In this document: piece after piece, positions 20,092 to 28,226 of the stretch | Layout of the letters: every line of letters starts with the position of its first letter | Position numbering within the stretch: position 1 is the stretch's first letter | Translations under genes and position numbers: made by a program | Virus record (IMG/VR): IMGVR_UViG_3300036770_000877 | Span: 40,500-104,499 of that record | From: a virus | Length of the DNA: 64,000 nucleotides | Strand: one strand, 5' to 3' | The notes under the pieces: model-generated | Told to the model about the DNA's origin: nothing | What the model saw: only the letters and a program-made list of their open reading frames with translations | Database searches by the model: none

Positions 20092-20454
20092 TTATATTCC
20101 TACCGTAAAGAATGGATGTAGCGATGCTCCCGCTCCAGATACCTGGTTAATTGCGGAAACTCTTGCAGATTCAATATCAGCTAACGCAGTCGCCCTGTCT
20201 GAGTTAACATCTGACAAAGAGTTTACACGCTTTGTCTCTAATGAAGCTAAAGAAGTTGTTGTCTTTGTATCAAGTTCTGTGATCTTTGCTGCTGTGGCTG
20301 CTACGATGTCATTAACACCTAGTAGTCCTCCAAGTTCGCCTAGAGCCTTAGCCATGTAAATCATGTCTTGGGCGTTCATAGCCGTGCTTGAAATTGCGCT
20401 TGTCATTTCTGACTTTAGCGCATCAATTTGTGTTGATAAACTATCGTATGCCAT
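20092..20454 (-). CDS. Helical tail protein, block A copy
   Basis: A 120-residue mostly helical protein (DMIYMAKALGELGGLLGVND, then LETKRVNSLSDVNSDRATAL) matching the 122-residue product at 24423-24791 almost residue for residue in its centre. The long regular helix suggests a trimeric coiled-coil stalk. Confidence 0.7.
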   Translation of the reverse strand: MAYDSLSTQIDALKSEMTSAISSTAMNAQDMIYMAKALGELGGLLGVNDIVAATAAKITELDTKTTTSLASLETKRVNSLSDVNSDRATALADIESARVSAINQVSGAGASLHPFFTVGI

Positions 20455-20492
20455 TCATAATCACCAACCTTAGTATAGCACGAGTCATATTA

Positions 20493-21083
20493 TTAGATCC
20501 CCAATCCTAGCTCTAGGCTTGTTATTCTAGCATTAAAGCTATTTACTGTGGCTGTTAGGGAAGCTATTTGAGATGCTACCTCCGCCGCAAAGTTGGGGTT
20601 GTCGTTTAGAGCGTCTGACAGTTCGCTAAGCGTATTAAGAAGGGCTGGGGCAGCTCCTACAAGATTTGATATTGACGTGTCAGTATACGAGTTAGCAGAA
20701 GACAGAGCGTTGGCTGCCGCTGAGGTTGCAAAAGTCTGGGTAGCCAGGAGAGCTGTATTGGCAATACCATGAACATTTGTAGTTACTGAGTTGTGGGTAG
20801 ATATATCTGAAGCCACTGATGAATTTGTAGCAAGAACTGCGGTGTCTGCAATTCCGTGGACATCTGTAGTATCATTATTATGAGCAGTAATTGCTGATGT
20901 TAAGTCTGAGGCTAGTAAGTTAGCATAATTTAAAATTCCCCAGGCTGAGGATCCATTACCAATCTTAAACTTATTTAATGTAGTATCAATTCCAATTTCC
21001 CCCGCTTGAAGAACTGGATTATAGGTAGTCCAATTTGCTGTAGTGTCTCTACGCAACTTAAAAGTAACATTCATTGTTGTCAT
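20493..21083 (-). CDS. Fibre protein with Mtd-N-like head
   Basis: A 196-residue protein. The N-terminus (FKLRRDTTANWTTYNPVLQA, then GEIGIDTTLNKFKIGNGSSA) resembles the Mtd_N domain of phage receptor-binding proteins. The middle has two TNVHGIADTA-type repeats and the unit APALLNTLSELSDALNDNPN shared with three other fibres here; the end is a coiled coil. It overlaps the upstream gene by four bases. Confidence 0.75.
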   Translation of the reverse strand: MTTMNVTFKLRRDTTANWTTYNPVLQAGEIGIDTTLNKFKIGNGSSAWGILNYANLLASDLTSAITAHNNDTTDVHGIADTAVLATNSSVASDISTHNSVTTNVHGIANTALLATQTFATSAAANALSSANSYTDTSISNLVGAAPALLNTLSELSDALNDNPNFAAEVASQIASLTATVNSFNARITSLELGLGI

Positions 21084-21286
21084 GCTGGGTTTGCGTCCCC
21101 TCCGTCATAAGAGACCATTGATGCTAGTCCACCTGTAACTAAATCTCCATCATATGTATGAGTATGTTCAAATACTACTGCTGGATCTGTAAATAGTTCC
21201 CAAAAAACTCCAGTCCAACGCCATCTAATGCCGTTAGATTCATATGTTTGACCAACCGCAGGGCTGGATGGAAATATTGTAGCCAT
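21080..21286 (-). CDS. Small tail protein, 68 aa, probably leaderless
   Basis: A 68-residue protein starting MATIFPSSPAVGQTYESNG, related to the anchor motif of the larger fibres. A longer reading from 21346 would overlap the neighbouring kelch-like gene, so ATG 21286 is chosen. There is no ribosome binding site, but a TATAAT at 21293-21298 on the minus strand puts the expected transcription start at this ATG. Confidence 0.65.
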   Translation of the reverse strand: MATIFPSSPAVGQTYESNGIRWRWTGVFWELFTDPAVVFEHTHTYDGDLVTGGLASMVSYDGGDANPA

Positions 21287-21293
21287 AAAACTA

Positions 21294-22697
21294 TTATACC
21301 CTAACAGCGTATGAAGGAACAGTAATCTGTGATTGTGTTTGTGCAACTAAATAATAGTTGCTATTCTCTGTATAGTGTGCATATTGTGTTGCGCTTCCAG
21401 GTGTCTTTGCAACATTAAGAACTGGTGTTGGAGCCCAATACTGTGGTTTTTCAACTGGTGTTGGAAGGAATCCTGTAGCGATATAATCAGCCTTTGAATA
21501 CTTGTTATTAAACTTATCATACAAGTGTGTGGCATCTTCGTGGTATGTTCTACCATTCATGTGTCCGAGGGTAGTAAATGATGGTCCCTCTGAGAGCCCG
21601 ACGGTCTTAAAGTTCTTAATAGTTGTATATGAGTTAGTTGCTGGGTCGTAATATCCAAACCAGTAGTCAAATAAGACTCTTGATCCCTTATCTACTGCTG
21701 TATAACGAGCACCTGAAATATAAACCTTACCCTGATAGGTAAAGATAAATGTTTCGTCTGCAGAAACTGACGGGAACCCATTCATCTTAGCAATTGGAGA
21801 CCATGTATTTGTAGTACCATTCCACTTATAGGCTAGATTTCCATAGTAATGAGATGTAGGAACATTTGATGTTTCTAAATAGTGCTGTCCAAATGTGTAG
21901 ACATTTCCGTCTCCAGGAGCAGCCATAAGAATATTCATTGTATTTAATGAGTCTGGGTATGCAGCCTTTGCTGTTTGAGTAAATGAATGTGTTGACATAT
22001 CTTTTTCAATAAATGTTGTATACATTGTCTGGCTATGAGATTGAACTCCACCGCTTGAATTGTATACGCCGCCGCCAATGACATAAACTTTATTGTTTAC
22101 ATAATCATGTGCAAATGAAGCACCACGATAGTTATTTGAATATAAATCTTGTGAAGCAAATGTTGAGCAGTTTACTACCTTACCAGCATAGTAAGCATTT
22201 GTAGATACATTATATGTAGGGTATGTCCATGCATAGTCAGTCCCGCCAACATTTCTTGTTGTAATAGTATTTGTTAGCTGAGTTGCTGGGGTTGTAGGAA
22301 TAGTAATGCTTGGTGTAGTATTAGTATTTGAACTAAGACCAGAAGCTACTGTAGCATTTGAGTTTGCTGGCCAGTAGATATAATCGCTATCGCTAACAAG
22401 AATTATCTTTGCCCATTGCTTTGATGGGTTAAAGTTAAATGTAGTAGTTAGGTCTGGGTTTTCAAAAGACTCGTCAATTACGTTTCCGTCGCCATCTAAA
22501 ATATTAATATAGGCAACATTTGTAGGATTTGCTCCTGTAAATGTTAGGTTATAAATACCAGCATTTACAAGCATACCTACGTTAAGAATAAATATTCTTT
22601 GTTTGATTTGTGTTGATGTAGATGGGGCCTTAAACGTCAAAGTACCGCCTAGTGCGGGTAAGGAGTTTTTAGATACTAGATCTAAGGTTACTGCCAT
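21294..22697 (-). CDS. Kelch-like beta-propeller tail protein
   Basis: A 467-residue protein. Residues about 1-110 are a beta-sandwich-like anchor. The remainder has repeated blades with NNKVYVIGGGVYNSSG, GNVYTFGQHYLETS and GKVYISGARYT, typical of kelch/galactose-oxidase-type propellers, with WSPIAKMNGFPSVS between them. It is a likely receptor-contacting or carbohydrate-contacting virion protein. A strong GGAGG site precedes the ATG. Confidence 0.7.
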   Translation of the reverse strand: MAVTLDLVSKNSLPALGGTLTFKAPSTSTQIKQRIFILNVGMLVNAGIYNLTFTGANPTNVAYINILDGDGNVIDESFENPDLTTTFNFNPSKQWAKIILVSDSDYIYWPANSNATVASGLSSNTNTTPSITIPTTPATQLTNTITTRNVGGTDYAWTYPTYNVSTNAYYAGKVVNCSTFASQDLYSNNYRGASFAHDYVNNKVYVIGGGVYNSSGGVQSHSQTMYTTFIEKDMSTHSFTQTAKAAYPDSLNTMNILMAAPGDGNVYTFGQHYLETSNVPTSHYYGNLAYKWNGTTNTWSPIAKMNGFPSVSADETFIFTYQGKVYISGARYTAVDKGSRVLFDYWFGYYDPATNSYTTIKNFKTVGLSEGPSFTTLGHMNGRTYHEDATHLYDKFNNKYSKADYIATGFLPTPVEKPQYWAPTPVLNVAKTPGSATQYAHYTENSNYYLVAQTQSQITVPSYAVRV

Positions 22698-22710
22698 TTA
22701 TTTCCTCCTA

Positions 22711-23004
22711 TTAAGAAACTTCAAGCCAATCTTGTTCTTGTTCGCTCCAGGCCCATTTTCCACTAGCAGGCTTTTCTTTTGGTGGAGTCCATTCAAAAGA
22801 TTCTTCATCTAGAGTCCACGAATCAAATGGCCTGGATATAATAAACTTATTTTTTTCTTTAGAATAAAGTGATCCTGGTCCAGCCCATCCAGTTTCTTCT
22901 GTAACTTCAACATAGATTCCTTCTATCTCATCGATAAGAGATGGAACTGCTACTATTACTGATTCAACAATATTTTCTGAATTAATTTTTGCAAAGTTTT
23001 TCAT
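22711..23004 (-). CDS. Fibre-associated protein, block B copy, 97 aa
   Basis: A 97-residue Trp/Glu-rich protein (FISRPFDSWTLDEESFEWTP), paralogue of 18386-18670. It overlaps the upstream adhesin gene by four bases, as its paralogue does. Confidence 0.7.
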   Translation of the reverse strand: MKNFAKINSENIVESVIVAVPSLIDEIEGIYVEVTEETGWAGPGSLYSKEKNKFIISRPFDSWTLDEESFEWTPPKEKPASGKWAWSEQEQDWLEVS

Positions 23005-24086
23005 GGTATATAGTACCTCACTATAACAACTCCTTGATCTGATCTATAAGGATTATTATTTCCGCCGCCTGAATCATGACTATGTCCACCTGATCTTCCA
23101 CCAAATCCGTAACCAGAGAATCCTGCAGTGTATTGTTCTGATCCGCTTCCATTATGGTGACCAGCACCACGACCTCCACCAGCATAAGATAAGTTTGTTC
23201 CAGTTATGTCAGAGTTATGGGCTAGACCTCCATTGCCTCCGCTGCCGTCAGCACCATTTCCTCCAGCACCGCCTGCTCCACCGCCGCCGCCGCCTCTACT
23301 GTTATGACTATTTCCTCCAGTAGAATTTCCTCCAGCAAAACCTCCGTGATATACGGGAGAACCTGCTGTTCCTAAACCTGTTGATGAAGTTTGTGTTATT
23401 CCAGAACCACCAGAGAATTGGCTATTATGTGCACCTGCGCCACCACCATTTGCACCAGAATGACCATTTCCACCATGGTGATTTCCATAACCTCCACCTA
23501 AAGCATAAACATTTCCAAAATATGTAGGATTTCCATTATTTCTTCCATTTGTTTGAGCACCTACAGTTACAGAAGTTGTACCGACTGCTTGATAAGCTGT
23601 AAGCTTTACAACTCCACCGCCACCGCCACCTCCGCCGCCATGATGGTCTCCACCAGATCCTCCTCCACCACCGACAAGCATTACGTTTACTAGTGGTAAA
23701 GCATTGTTAGGTAAAACAAAGTTTCCTGATGATGAGATTATTGATGGAAATGATGAAAAGTTTGCAAAGGCGTTTGGAAACTCTGTTGTTGCCTTAACTT
23801 TTGCTTTATACAAAGAAACCATGTCATTTTGAGGTGCTATAATATCAATCCTTGTAAAGCTATGAGAAATATTTGCAAGTCTGTTTAAAGCTACTCCTGT
23901 TGTAGTTGCTCCAACAAAATAGGCGTATCCATTTTCCTGATTTGTTGAATAAAGAGCATAGTATCCTGGAGTTCCACCTTGAGCCCATGAACGATTGTAT
24001 GTAGACATATGAATAGATGCTACATATGTCATATTAGCCTGGCCCCCGCCACCTCCGACGGCTGGTAGTGTGTTAAATCCTGGCAT
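23001..24086 (-). CDS. Glycine-rich adhesin, block B copy
   Basis: A 361-residue paralogue of 18667-19755. The N-terminal domain is strongly conserved (YALYSTNQENGYAYFVGA in both), while the Gly-rich domain, here also rich in His and Asn (GGDHHGGGGG, YGNHHGGNGHSG), has diverged. That pattern fits a constant virion anchor with a variable receptor-binding tip. Confidence 0.75.
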   Translation of the reverse strand: MPGFNTLPAVGGGGGQANMTYVASIHMSTYNRSWAQGGTPGYYALYSTNQENGYAYFVGATTTGVALNRLANISHSFTRIDIIAPQNDMVSLYKAKVKATTEFPNAFANFSSFPSIISSSGNFVLPNNALPLVNVMLVGGGGGSGGDHHGGGGGGGGGVVKLTAYQAVGTTSVTVGAQTNGRNNGNPTYFGNVYALGGGYGNHHGGNGHSGANGGGAGAHNSQFSGGSGITQTSSTGLGTAGSPVYHGGFAGGNSTGGNSHNSRGGGGGGAGGAGGNGADGSGGNGGLAHNSDITGTNLSYAGGGRGAGHHNGSGSEQYTAGFSGYGFGGRSGGHSHDSGGGNNNPYRSDQGVVIVRYYIP

Positions 24087-24421
24087 TATGCATCAAGCTC
24101 CGATCCGAATAGATTGAATGCGATTGATGTTGAGGCTGCATAAACTTCAACGATATCGCCTGCTGATACTGTCATAGAGAGTTGTAGTGCCTGTGAGACA
24201 CCGCCAGCTGCTGCTGTGTCATAAACAAGAGTTTGCTTGTTTGCTGCTGCTTCGCCAGCTACACGAACACGCACACGATATAAAATGTCGTCTGCTGTTA
24301 AATTTGCTACGGTAAGAGATGAGCATACTGCCTCCTTACCTGTTGGAACAGCGTATAGCTGTGTCCATGTGGCATTAGCAGATGGTACTGCTTGCCCTAA
24401 AACCTTATAATGAATTGCCAT
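24086..24421 (-). CDS. Small beta-rich tail protein, block B copy
   Basis: A 111-residue protein (MAIHYKVLGQAVPSANATWT, ending AFNLFGSELDA), paralogue of 19755-20087. It has the same place in its four-gene block and the same coupling to the downstream adhesin. Confidence 0.7.
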   Translation of the reverse strand: MAIHYKVLGQAVPSANATWTQLYAVPTGKEAVCSSLTVANLTADDILYRVRVRVAGEAAANKQTLVYDTAAAGGVSQALQLSMTVSAGDIVEVYAASTSIAFNLFGSELDA

Positions 24422-24422
24422 A

Positions 24423-24791
24423 TTAAATCATGCTCCCTATGAATAGCACATTGAAATTTGTTGATGCGCCAGTAATTTGATTTAGAGCACTTGTTTTAGC
24501 AGAATCAATATCTGCCAATGCTGTTGCTCTGTCAGCATTTACGTCAGCTAATGAGTTAACTCTCTTTGTTTCGAGGTTAGCCAAAGCTGTAGTCTTAGCT
24601 GTATTAACTTCAGTAATTTTATCTGCTGTAGCTGCTACAATGTCATTTACTCCGAGCATCCCGCCCAAAGTTTGTAGTGCTGATGCAAGGTAGACTAGAT
24701 CTTGTGCGGTATAGGTAGAAGTACCTACGCTTGCAGCGATCTCCGACTTGATAGCGGTAATTTCATTCGCTAACGAAGTATAATCAGGCAT
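24423..24791 (-). CDS. Helical tail protein, block B copy
   Basis: A 122-residue helical protein (DLVYLASALQTLGGMLGVND and LETKRVNSLADVNADRATAL), paralogue of 20092-20454. It is adjacent to a 74-residue gene whose stop overlaps its start by one base. Confidence 0.7.
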   Translation of the reverse strand: MPDYTSLANEITAIKSEIAASVGTSTYTAQDLVYLASALQTLGGMLGVNDIVAATADKITEVNTAKTTALANLETKRVNSLADVNADRATALADIDSAKTSALNQITGASTNFNVLFIGSMI

Positions 24792-25015
24792 TACATCAAC
24801 TCCATTTTATTCATTTTTAGTGCCATGGCTATTTGGTAACCCATTTTTTGCCAGCCACCTTTTGTGTACTGCTCAAGTGTATCATGAGTGGTATTAAAAT
24901 ACAGGTCCCCGTGTGAAGGATTCTGTGGTCTTTCTTCTGCTGTTCCGACTGGAATTGCTGAGGCTGGAGCGGTAGAAGTAACAATTGTTGACGAGCTAGC
25001 CACTCTTATACTCAT
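24791..25015 (-). CDS. Small tail protein with anchor motif, 74 aa
   Basis: A 74-residue protein containing the anchor motif RPQNPSHGDLYFNTTHDTLE followed by QYTKGGWQ, seen also in the larger fibres. It may be a free-standing version of that N-terminal module. It overlaps the upstream gene by four bases. Confidence 0.7.
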   Translation of the reverse strand: MSIRVASSSTIVTSTAPASAIPVGTAEERPQNPSHGDLYFNTTHDTLEQYTKGGWQKMGYQIAMALKMNKMELM

Positions 25016-25314
25016 GGTGTTATTACACCTGAAATATGAAATTTAACACCAGCTGTAGAAGCTAGTCCTGTAATTTGCAGATTCTGTGCAAGCACAGTAC
25101 GCATGTCAAGGATCATGGTGTCGTTTGCGCTAACAGCAATTTCGTCTAGATACTCTACGCCGTCAAATAGAATTGTTGCGGTAGTTGCTGAAGCTCCTGT
25201 ATTTGTAATAGAGATATTGGTTACGATGGCAGTCTTGTTTGCGGGAACGGTATACAACAATGTTGATGTTGTATTTGCTGCTCCCCTGAAAAACTGTACT
25301 GGTGTATTTGCCAT
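25012..25314 (-). CDS. Small beta-sandwich tail protein, 100 aa
   Basis: A 100-residue beta-rich protein (LLYTVPANKTAIVTNISITN) of a type common in phage tail-fibre operons. It resembles the 110/111-residue pair at 19755 and 24086. A GGAG site lies close to the start. Function unknown. Confidence 0.7.
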   Translation of the reverse strand: MANTPVQFFRGAANTTSTLLYTVPANKTAIVTNISITNTGASATTATILFDGVEYLDEIAVSANDTMILDMRTVLAQNLQITGLASTAGVKFHISGVITP

Positions 25315-25320
25315 AATCTC

Positions 25321-26031
25321 CTACAATGCTCCCATAATTATACCAATTTCAGTGTCCAAAACGGAAGCTTTTGTTGCATTGATTTCATTATACACTGAAG
25401 TAGCAAAATCTGCATTATCTCCAATAGCCGCTGCAATTTCATTAAGCGTATCTAGGGCTCCAGGAGCTGAATCTATAAGATTTGTTACTCTTGTGTCAGT
25501 ATAAGCATTTGCGGTTGTTATAGCCCCAGCAACGGCTGTTGCAGTGGCATCTATGGCTCTTTGATTGGTAAAGTATCTATTATTTGTGCCTTCAGATAAT
25601 GAATCTGTAGTTCTAGCTAGAAAATCAGAGGCAAAACTAGTTGATGAATATGGTGTTACCCAAGTTGTATCATAATCATTTGTTGAAGATTTTGCTGGAA
25701 CCTGCCCAACTGTACCGCCAGTTGGAAGACCAGGGCCAGAAGGTCCAACAGGTCCAAGCGAAACTTCTACCCAATATGTTCCATCATAAGTATAGAAATG
25801 TGGATCTACGTTATTAAACCAAAGATCGCCTTCTGTTTGTGATGTTGGTGGGTTTGACCCAATGTGTACTGCTGCTCCGCCGCCAGATCCAACTTCGACC
25901 CAGCCTGTGGCGGTATAAACTCTAAAATTATTTGTAGTGGTGTTTAAATAAAAATCACCAAGTTTTGGATTGGTTGGATTAGATGCTAATGAAACTGCAT
26001 TTAAGGGAACTAATCTCTTTATAGAAGACAT
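25321..26031 (-). CDS. Fibre protein with collagen-like and coiled-coil units
   Basis: A 236-residue protein. It holds two anchor-like modules (NPTNPKLGDFYLNTTTNNFR, and SQTEGDLWFNNVDPHFYTYD), a short Gly-Pro stretch (GPVGPSGPGLPTGG) and the unit APGALDTLNEIAAAIGDNAD that recurs in three other genes here. A GGGGG site precedes the ATG. Confidence 0.75.
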   Translation of the reverse strand: MSSIKRLVPLNAVSLASNPTNPKLGDFYLNTTTNNFRVYTATGWVEVGSGGGAAVHIGSNPPTSQTEGDLWFNNVDPHFYTYDGTYWVEVSLGPVGPSGPGLPTGGTVGQVPAKSSTNDYDTTWVTPYSSTSFASDFLARTTDSLSEGTNNRYFTNQRAIDATATAVAGAITTANAYTDTRVTNLIDSAPGALDTLNEIAAAIGDNADFATSVYNEINATKASVLDTEIGIIMGAL

Positions 26032-26042
26032 TTATTTCCCCC

Positions 26043-27350
26043 TTAGCCTACTATTACTACCTTGTATGCTCCTGAAGCTGGTGCTACTGCAAATGTTAGT
26101 GCTACTTTTGCCTGAGTAGGTCTTGAAATTCCACATTCTACGTTTTCGTAAGTAGCAGCGTCGTAAACCTGAACTTGTACATCATATGTATCCATTCCAT
26201 GGCTTACTTCAAATGATGTTGCTGCTCCGTCACCGATTGTTGCTACGAACTTCTTTGCTAATCCATAATATGTAGATCCGCCATCAGAAATTGTCCATGT
26301 GTCTGCTGTTTCGTCCCACAGAATTTCAACATCTGTTTCTGTTCCACGCTCTACACGAAGTCCTGCATTTGCTACTGGTGTTCCAGTAACATTAGAATTA
26401 AGGTTTACCTTGTTATCAACAATGTTGATTTCTGTAGTGTTTACAGAGTTTACTGTACCTACTACGTTTAGGTTTCCGCCAACTTGTAGGTCTCCAGTAA
26501 TGTTTACATTATCTGGCAAGCCAATTGTTACGCTTGTGCCTTCTCCAGAAGTTGGAGTTACTGTTACCTCACCTGTGGTTCCAGTAATGTTAGCTACATA
26601 ATCACCTGTGGTTTGTGTTCCAAGGTTTACGTTCTTGATTGTAACCGCACCAGATGTTACTGTAAAGTCTGTTGAATCGAATGAAGCAACACCCTTATTA
26701 GTATAAGTTGCATCTTCTGCAGCTACTGTAATTGTATTGTTTGTTACAGCAACATCGATTCCTTCTCCACCAGATACTGTTAGAGTGTCAGTAAGAAGAT
26801 TTACTGTATCTGTTCCAGTGTCACCTGCGATTGAAAGTGATGTTGCTACTGTTACAGTTCCTGCTGCGGTCAAACGACCTTGTGCATCTACTGTAAATGT
26901 TGGGATCGCTGTTTGTGATCCATATGAACCTGCTGTAACGCCTGTGTTGGGAAGGTCAACGTTAACTGCAGCTGTTTCAGATCCTGAACCAGTTACTGTA
27001 ATTGTACCGCCAGAAGACGCTACTGTTGCTACATAGTTACCAGTTGTATCTGTACCTAGGTCGATGGAGTTTGCATTAATTGTGGCATTAAGTGTTACAT
27101 TTCCATCTGTATCTGTTGTTGCGGTTCCTGAAAGGTCGCCGCCAAGAGTAATTGAGACAAGACCAGTTGCTTGCCAGTTAGTTCCATTATAATAATAAAG
27201 CTTATTTGTAGTAGTATTGAAGAATACTCTACCCTTAAATACCGATTCTGAACCTGACGCTACTGTTGGATTCGAAAGTGCATTTTCAATGCGAAGCTTT
27301 TGAATCTCCAGACCCGTCATATCAATCGGGGTTAAAAATTTACGTGCCAC
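26043..27350 (-). CDS. Structural tail/fibre protein, 435 aa
   Basis: A 435-residue Thr/Val/Gly-rich beta-helical protein. It has TVNSVNTTEINIVDNKVNLN at residues about 305-325, a signature seen in many large-phage structural proteins, and a beta-sandwich C-terminus (SFEVSHGMDTYDVQVQVYDA). Repeated GTTGEVTVTPTSG/GTDTTGNYVATVASS units imply a trimeric shaft. Confidence 0.75.
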   Translation of the reverse strand: MARKFLTPIDMTGLEIQKLRIENALSNPTVASGSESVFKGRVFFNTTTNKLYYYNGTNWQATGLVSITLGGDLSGTATTDTDGNVTLNATINANSIDLGTDTTGNYVATVASSGGTITVTGSGSETAAVNVDLPNTGVTAGSYGSQTAIPTFTVDAQGRLTAAGTVTVATSLSIAGDTGTDTVNLLTDTLTVSGGEGIDVAVTNNTITVAAEDATYTNKGVASFDSTDFTVTSGAVTIKNVNLGTQTTGDYVANITGTTGEVTVTPTSGEGTSVTIGLPDNVNITGDLQVGGNLNVVGTVNSVNTTEINIVDNKVNLNSNVTGTPVANAGLRVERGTETDVEILWDETADTWTISDGGSTYYGLAKKFVATIGDGAATSFEVSHGMDTYDVQVQVYDAATYENVECGISRPTQAKVALTFAVAPASGAYKVVIVG

Positions 27351-27375
27351 TTTGTATAACTCCTAGGTTTTTAAA

Positions 27376-27831
27376 TTACGACAGATATGCCTTCCCAGAA
27401 AACTCTGCCGCAAAACTAATTATAACAGTATTGTCATTCTGGTACTGGACATGCCCTTCCACTTGGTTTCCATTATTATCTACCACAGTAACGTTTGGCT
27501 TAAAGGCCAATTTATGCATTGAAACTGGAATTGTCCATGTTGTTGAAGAGATTAGCTGCTCAAAAGCATATACTGACTCTGGTAGGGTAAATAGATCAAC
27601 TGGAGTACCCCAGCTACCTGAATAGGTTCTTGGACCATACATCAGATACTCTGGAAGCTTTAGGTAGAAATCTCCTTCTACTGCTTCTGATGGAAATGTT
27701 GATGTAGGTGTTTGGGTACCACTTAATATTGATTTACCTCTAGGACCTGGTTGACCAGTATCAGAAATGATTACATCATTATCTACTGTGGTAATATCAA
27801 TGATATTAGAATTATCAATATAATTTACCAT
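27376..27831 (-). CDS. Tail/baseplate protein, 151 aa
   Basis: A 151-residue protein with a collagen-like phrase DTGQPGPRGKSIL and a beta-rich C-terminus (KPNVTVVDNNGNQVEGHVQY). It abuts the 116-residue baseplate-like gene (one-base overlap). Likely an early component of the fibre-attachment structure. Confidence 0.7.
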   Translation of the reverse strand: MVNYIDNSNIIDITTVDNDVIISDTGQPGPRGKSILSGTQTPTSTFPSEAVEGDFYLKLPEYLMYGPRTYSGSWGTPVDLFTLPESVYAFEQLISSTTWTIPVSMHKLAFKPNVTVVDNNGNQVEGHVQYQNDNTVIISFAAEFSGKAYLS

Positions 27832-28181
27832 TAAACTACCGTCACCGCCCTAGAAACTTCTAACCATCCTTCTACAAGTCTTGTTAGTTGACCTGTTGGT
27901 ATATGTTCAACAACTAAATCATATGCTGATTTTGGATAAGCAAACTTTGATGTTTTATCTGGAGCTGCATTTACTTCAATTTTTCCCTGGAGGGGAGTAA
28001 CAGTAATGCCATTACCTTGAGTCAAAGAAGCTAATACTTTCTTTGAACCTGGTGCAGATTTGATATCCATAAATACACGATATTGTGTTAAATCAATTGG
28101 ATCTCCGTCGGGATCTTTATAAATAAGGGTAAAGGTAAAGTTAGTAGATTGATCTACTTTAAAATTTTTAATACCAGCCAT
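27831..28181 (-). CDS. Baseplate upper-protein N-terminal-like (BppU type)
   Basis: A 116-residue Ig-like protein (FKVDQSTNFTFTLIYKDPDG, DLTQYRVFMDIKSAPGSK, LVEGWLEVS) resembling the N-terminal domain of BppU-type baseplate proteins, which docks fibres onto the tail. It is the first gene of the leftward fibre operon, with GGAGG upstream and a weak extended -10 (TGATAAAAT) just before it. Confidence 0.7.
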   Translation of the reverse strand: MAGIKNFKVDQSTNFTFTLIYKDPDGDPIDLTQYRVFMDIKSAPGSKKVLASLTQGNGITVTPLQGKIEVNAAPDKTSKFAYPKSAYDLVVEHIPTGQLTRLVEGWLEVSRAVTVV

Positions 28182-28226
28182 TAATTAATCCCTCCAGATT
28201 AATTCAATTTTATCACAAAAGCCGTT

